Assembly: GCA_026125835.1 (NCBI GenBank) | Contig: JAHCKJ010000113.1 | Coordinates: 1 to 6,958, forward strand | Direction of reading: 5' to 3' | Length of the DNA: 6,958 nucleotides | Source of the DNA: Sphingopyxis sp. | GTDB taxonomy: Bacteria; Pseudomonadota; Alphaproteobacteria; Sphingomonadales; Sphingomonadaceae | Part shown: positions 4,869-6,958 of the stretch, one piece after another | How the letters are laid out: each line of letters begins with the position of its first letter | How positions within the stretch are numbered: position 1 is the first letter of the stretch | The notes under the pieces: model-generated | The model's database searches: none | Told to the model about the DNA's origin: nothing | The model's input: only the letters and a program-made list of their open reading frames with translations | Position numbers and translations under genes: made by a program

Positions 4869-6233
4869 ATGTTCTTTCGTTCGATCAGCGTCTCCCTTTC
4901 CCTGCTGCTGGCTGCGGTGCCGGCGCTGGCGCAGACCGCCCCGACCCCGCCCGCGGTGACCCAGACCGAACCGCGCGAAACGATCGAGGGCACATTATCG
5001 CAGGACCGGACGGTCATCGCCGTGCCGTCGTTCGCCACCTCGTCGGTGGAGACCGTCGCGGGGCTGCGCACCGACAGCCTCGGTCGCCAGCTTGCCGAGG
5101 TGATTTCGGCCAATCTCGAACGCAGCGGGCTGTACGAACCGATCGGTCCCGGCGGCGTTCGCACCATCACGCGGCCGGAGGTGCAGGCGCCGCGCTTTGC
5201 CGAATGGCAGGCGCGCAATGCCGAAAATGTCGTCCACGGCTTTGTCGATGCCGGATCGAACGGCAGCCTGATCGTCGGATGCTATCTCTACGACACGGCG
5301 CTCGGCAGCGAACTGGTACGCCGAGGTTTCGAGATCCAGCCCGCCGACTGGCGCCGCGCGGCGCATAAATGTGCCGACGCCATCTATTCGCGCCTGTCGG
5401 GCGAGGCGCCCTTTTTCGACAGCCGCATCGCCTATATCGCCGAAAGCGGGCCGAAGGGGAACCGCATCAAACGGCTCGCGATCATGGACAGCGACGGCGG
5501 CAACCACCGCTTCATCACCAACGGCCAGGCGCTCGCCATTTCGCCGCGATTCTCGCCCGATTACAAAAAGATCGTCTATGTTTCCTATCTGAACAACCGC
5601 GTCCGCGTGTTCATCTATGACGTCGCGGCGGGAACGCAGAAACTGGTGACCGAAAGCGGCAACGCGACCTTCGCGCCGCGCTGGTCGCCCGACGGCAAGC
5701 AAATCCTCTATTCGATGGCGGTCGGCGGCAATACCGACATCTACCGCATTTCCGCCGATGGCGGGACGCCGGTGCGGCTCACCACCGCGCCGGGCATCGA
5801 TGTCGGCGGCAGCTTTTCGCCCGACGGCCGCAAGATCGTGTTCGAAAGCGACCGGTCGGGCAGCCAGCAAATCTATACGATGAACATCGACGGATCGGAC
5901 CAGCGCCGGATCAGCTTTGGCGGCGGCCGCTATGCCACGCCCGAATGGTCGCCGCGCGGCGATCTGATCGCTTTCACCCGCATGGGCGGCGGCAATTTCC
6001 GGATCGGGGTCATGACGCCGACCGGGGGTGGCGAGCGGCTGCTCACCAACAGCTGGCAGGACGAGGCGCCGACCTGGTCGCCGAACGGGCGTGTGCTCCA
6101 GTTCTTTCGCACGACCCCCGGACGCGAGGGGCGGTCGAGCCTGTGGCAGGTCGATCTGACCGGCGTGAACCTGCGCCGCCTGCCGACGCCGCAGGACGGA
6201 TCGGACCCCAGCTGGGGACCGGTTCTGCCGTGA
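4869..6233 (+). CDS. tolB: Tol-Pal system periplasmic beta-propeller protein TolB
   Basis: TolB is a periplasmic protein that binds Pal and is displaced or recruited by TolA. The 454-aa precursor has a signal peptide with a basic start (MFFR), a Leu/Ala-rich core and probable cleavage after ALA at residue 21. The N-terminal alpha/beta domain (about 45-180) includes VIAVPSF and two cysteines, Cys138 and Cys168, possibly bridged. The C-terminal beta-propeller contains five clear SP-x-G/Y-type blades starting at Ser229 (SPDYKKIVY), Ser273 (SPDGKQILY), Ser317 (SPDGRKIVF), Ser361 (SPRGDLIAF) and Ser404 (SPNGRVLQF). They are spaced 44, 44, 44 and 43 residues apart; SRIAYIAES just before likely starts the remaining blade of six. 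ATG 4869 has AAGG (4857-4860) 8 nt upstream. The gene is only 5 nt from tolA and must share its transcript. Confidence 0.97.
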   Translation: MFFRSISVSLSLLLAAVPALAQTAPTPPAVTQTEPRETIEGTLSQDRTVIAVPSFATSSVETVAGLRTDSLGRQLAEVISANLERSGLYEPIGPGGVRTITRPEVQAPRFAEWQARNAENVVHGFVDAGSNGSLIVGCYLYDTALGSELVRRGFEIQPADWRRAAHKCADAIYSRLSGEAPFFDSRIAYIAESGPKGNRIKRLAIMDSDGGNHRFITNGQALAISPRFSPDYKKIVYVSYLNNRVRVFIYDVAAGTQKLVTESGNATFAPRWSPDGKQILYSMAVGGNTDIYRISADGGTPVRLTTAPGIDVGGSFSPDGRKIVFESDRSGSQQIYTMNIDGSDQRRISFGGGRYATPEWSPRGDLIAFTRMGGGNFRIGVMTPTGGGERLLTNSWQDEAPTWSPNGRVLQFFRTTPGREGRSSLWQVDLTGVNLRRLPTPQDGSDPSWGPVLP

Positions 6234-6275
6234 TGGCGGCGGAACCAAAAACGGCCGTCCGGGTTCCCATATTGG

Positions 6276-6296
6276 CATAAAACGGCCATAAAACGG
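6276..6296 (+). repeat. Tandem 10-bp repeat in the tolB-pal gap
   Basis: CATAAAACGG occurs at 6276-6285 and again at 6287-6296, a spacing of 11 bp or about one helical turn. A related AAAAACGGCC sits at 6247-6256. The block lies in the only sizeable gap inside the operon (6234-6339) and 43 nt upstream of the pal start. Two copies on one face of the helix would suit a dimeric regulator, but no known binding site is recognised and chance cannot be excluded. Confidence 0.45.
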
Positions 6297-6324
6297 GTCG
6301 AAACGAAATTTTCCGAGCAACAAC

Positions 6325-6331
6325 AAGAGGA
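6325..6331 (+). promoter_or_regulatory. Ribosome binding site of pal
   Basis: AAGAGGA lies 8 nt before ATG 6340 and is one of the better Shine-Dalgarno matches in the operon, in line with the high synthesis expected for Pal. Confidence 0.65.
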
Positions 6332-6339
6332 CAGACGAC

Positions 6340-6852
6340 ATGACGATACGCAAAAGCACCGCGATGATCGCGGCGATCACCATGCTGGCTGTTGGCGCCT
6401 GCGCAAAAAAGGCTCCTGACACGCTCCCGCCCGCCCCCGAAGGCACCGGCACCGACACCGGTACGTCCACCGGCATCATCCCGGGTTCGCAGGAAGATTT
6501 CCTCGCCAGCGTCGGTGCGATGGGCGACCGCATTTTCTTTGGTTTCGACCAGTATAATATCGATGCAGAGGATATGGCGACGCTGCGGACCCAGGCGCAG
6601 TGGCTGCAACGCAATCCCGCCGTCCGCGTCACGCTGGAGGGCCATGCCGACGAGCGCGGCACCCGCGATTACAATATCGCGCTGGGCGAGCGCCGCGCCA
6701 ACGCCGCCAAAAACTATCTTTCGTCGCTGGGTATCGACCCGTCGCGGATCAACGTCATCAGCTATGGCAAGGAACGGCCCGCCGAACTCGGCTCGACCGA
6801 AGAAGCCTATGCCCGCAACCGCCGCGCGGTGACCGTCGTTATCGGGCGCTAA
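6340..6852 (+). CDS. pal: Peptidoglycan-associated outer-membrane lipoprotein Pal
   Basis: Pal is anchored by lipid in the outer membrane and binds peptidoglycan through an OmpA-like domain, tying the envelope layers together and receiving the pull of TolA through TolB. The 170-aa precursor has a lipoprotein signal peptide with lipobox VGAC and acylated Cys21. A flexible Pro/Gly/Thr linker follows (about 22-50). The OmpA-like domain (about 62-170) shows FFGFDQYNID (66-75), GHADERGT (101-108) and NIALGERRA (112-120). Asp104 and Arg119 have the 15-residue spacing of the diaminopimelate-contacting pair in OmpA-like domains. Lys23 and Lys24 after the cysteine do not form a +2 Asp inner-membrane retention signal, which fits outer-membrane location. 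Start ATG 6340 has a good Shine-Dalgarno. It is 106 nt from tolB, so it may also have its own promoter. Confidence 0.97.
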   Translation: MTIRKSTAMIAAITMLAVGACAKKAPDTLPPAPEGTGTDTGTSTGIIPGSQEDFLASVGAMGDRIFFGFDQYNIDAEDMATLRTQAQWLQRNPAVRVTLEGHADERGTRDYNIALGERRANAAKNYLSSLGIDPSRINVISYGKERPAELGSTEEAYARNRRAVTVVIGR

Positions 6853-6867
6853 GCAGCGGCCACAGCG

Positions 6868-6891
6868 GCACCGTCGCAAACGCGGCGGTGC
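6868..6891 (+). other. Hairpin after pal
   Basis: GCACCGTCGC (6868-6877) pairs with GCGGCGGTGC (6882-6891) over 10 positions, one of them a G-T wobble, around the 4-nt loop AAAC. It begins 15 nt after the pal stop and has no T-run. It probably stabilises the 3' end of the pal message upstream of the terminator. Confidence 0.55.
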
Positions 6892-6905
6892 AGGCAAAGA
6901 CACCG

Positions 6906-6944
6906 AAGGGGACCGGTCGCTTAGCCAGCGGCCGGTCCCCTTTT
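6906..6944 (+). terminator. Rho-independent terminator of the tol-pal operon
   Basis: AAGGGGACCGG (6906-6916) pairs perfectly with 6932-6942. The stem continues through a T-G wobble and three more pairs (6918-6920 with 6928-6930), giving about 15 bp with a 7-nt loop. TTTT at 6941-6944 ends it. The A-run at the left arm is only two bases, so termination in the reverse direction would be weak. It closes the operon directly after pal. Confidence 0.9.
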
Positions 6945-6958
6945 CGTTGGACGACCAG

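Noticed and set aside
6272..6300. Promoter with -35 TTGGCA (6272-6277) upstream of pal
   Set aside because: No acceptable -10 sequence lies 16-18 bp downstream, so it is not annotated as a promoter.
4995..6662. 555-aa open frame on the minus strand across tolB and pal
   Set aside because: It is antisense to two well-supported genes. High-GC DNA with G/C-ending codons often leaves such mirror frames open. The translation is low-complexity Arg/Ala/Gly with no recognisable motif.

Overview
The window looks like chromosomal DNA of a high-GC alphaproteobacterium. The protein sequences of RuvB, TolQ/R/A/B and Pal read like those of sphingomonads (Sphingomonas/Sphingopyxis type). That assignment rests on recalled family resemblance, not on a database search. 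All genes lie on the + strand and nearly the whole window is coding.

Region 1 (1-2141) is a Holliday-junction processing locus that has been split. The 3' end of ruvA is followed, after only 24 nt, by a compact cassette: a HicB-type antitoxin, a HicA-type toxin and an unrecognised 160-aa protein. These are linked by TGA-ATG abutment and a GTGA overlap. The third cassette gene runs 26 nt into ruvB. By hand count, two 60-base blocks of the third gene have 30/60 and 27/60 G+C, against 43/60 for a block in ruvB, which supports a foreign origin. RuvA and RuvB normally act together (RuvA binds the junction, RuvB is the AAA+ motor), and in related bacteria their genes are usually adjacent.

Region 2 (2142-2348) is a 207-nt intergenic stretch. 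Its first 120 nt form a striking structure. A perfect 19-bp inverted repeat starts at the base after the ruvB stop codon and encloses two further hairpins, so one strand could fold as a three-way junction. It looks like a REP/REPIN- or MITE-type element and may also protect or end the ruvB transcript.

Region 3 (2349-6852) is a complete Tol-Pal operon in the classical order ybgC-tolQ-tolR-tolA-tolB-pal. ybgC/tolQ and tolQ/tolR overlap, and tolR/tolA and tolA/tolB are 9 and 5 nt apart. Only pal is set off, by 106 nt containing a tandem 10-bp repeat. TolQ and TolR form the proton-driven inner-membrane motor, TolA spans the periplasm, TolB is the periplasmic beta-propeller, and Pal is the outer-membrane lipoprotein that holds peptidoglycan. 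Together they keep the outer membrane attached and constrict it during division. YbgC is an acyl-CoA thioesterase usually encoded with them. The operon ends in two successive hairpins, the second a strong intrinsic terminator. No cpoB/ybgF gene follows pal before the window ends.

Most of the window is well-known housekeeping machinery. The parts that deserve attention are the toxin-antitoxin cassette with its unknown third gene between ruvA and ruvB, and the folded repeat element after ruvB.
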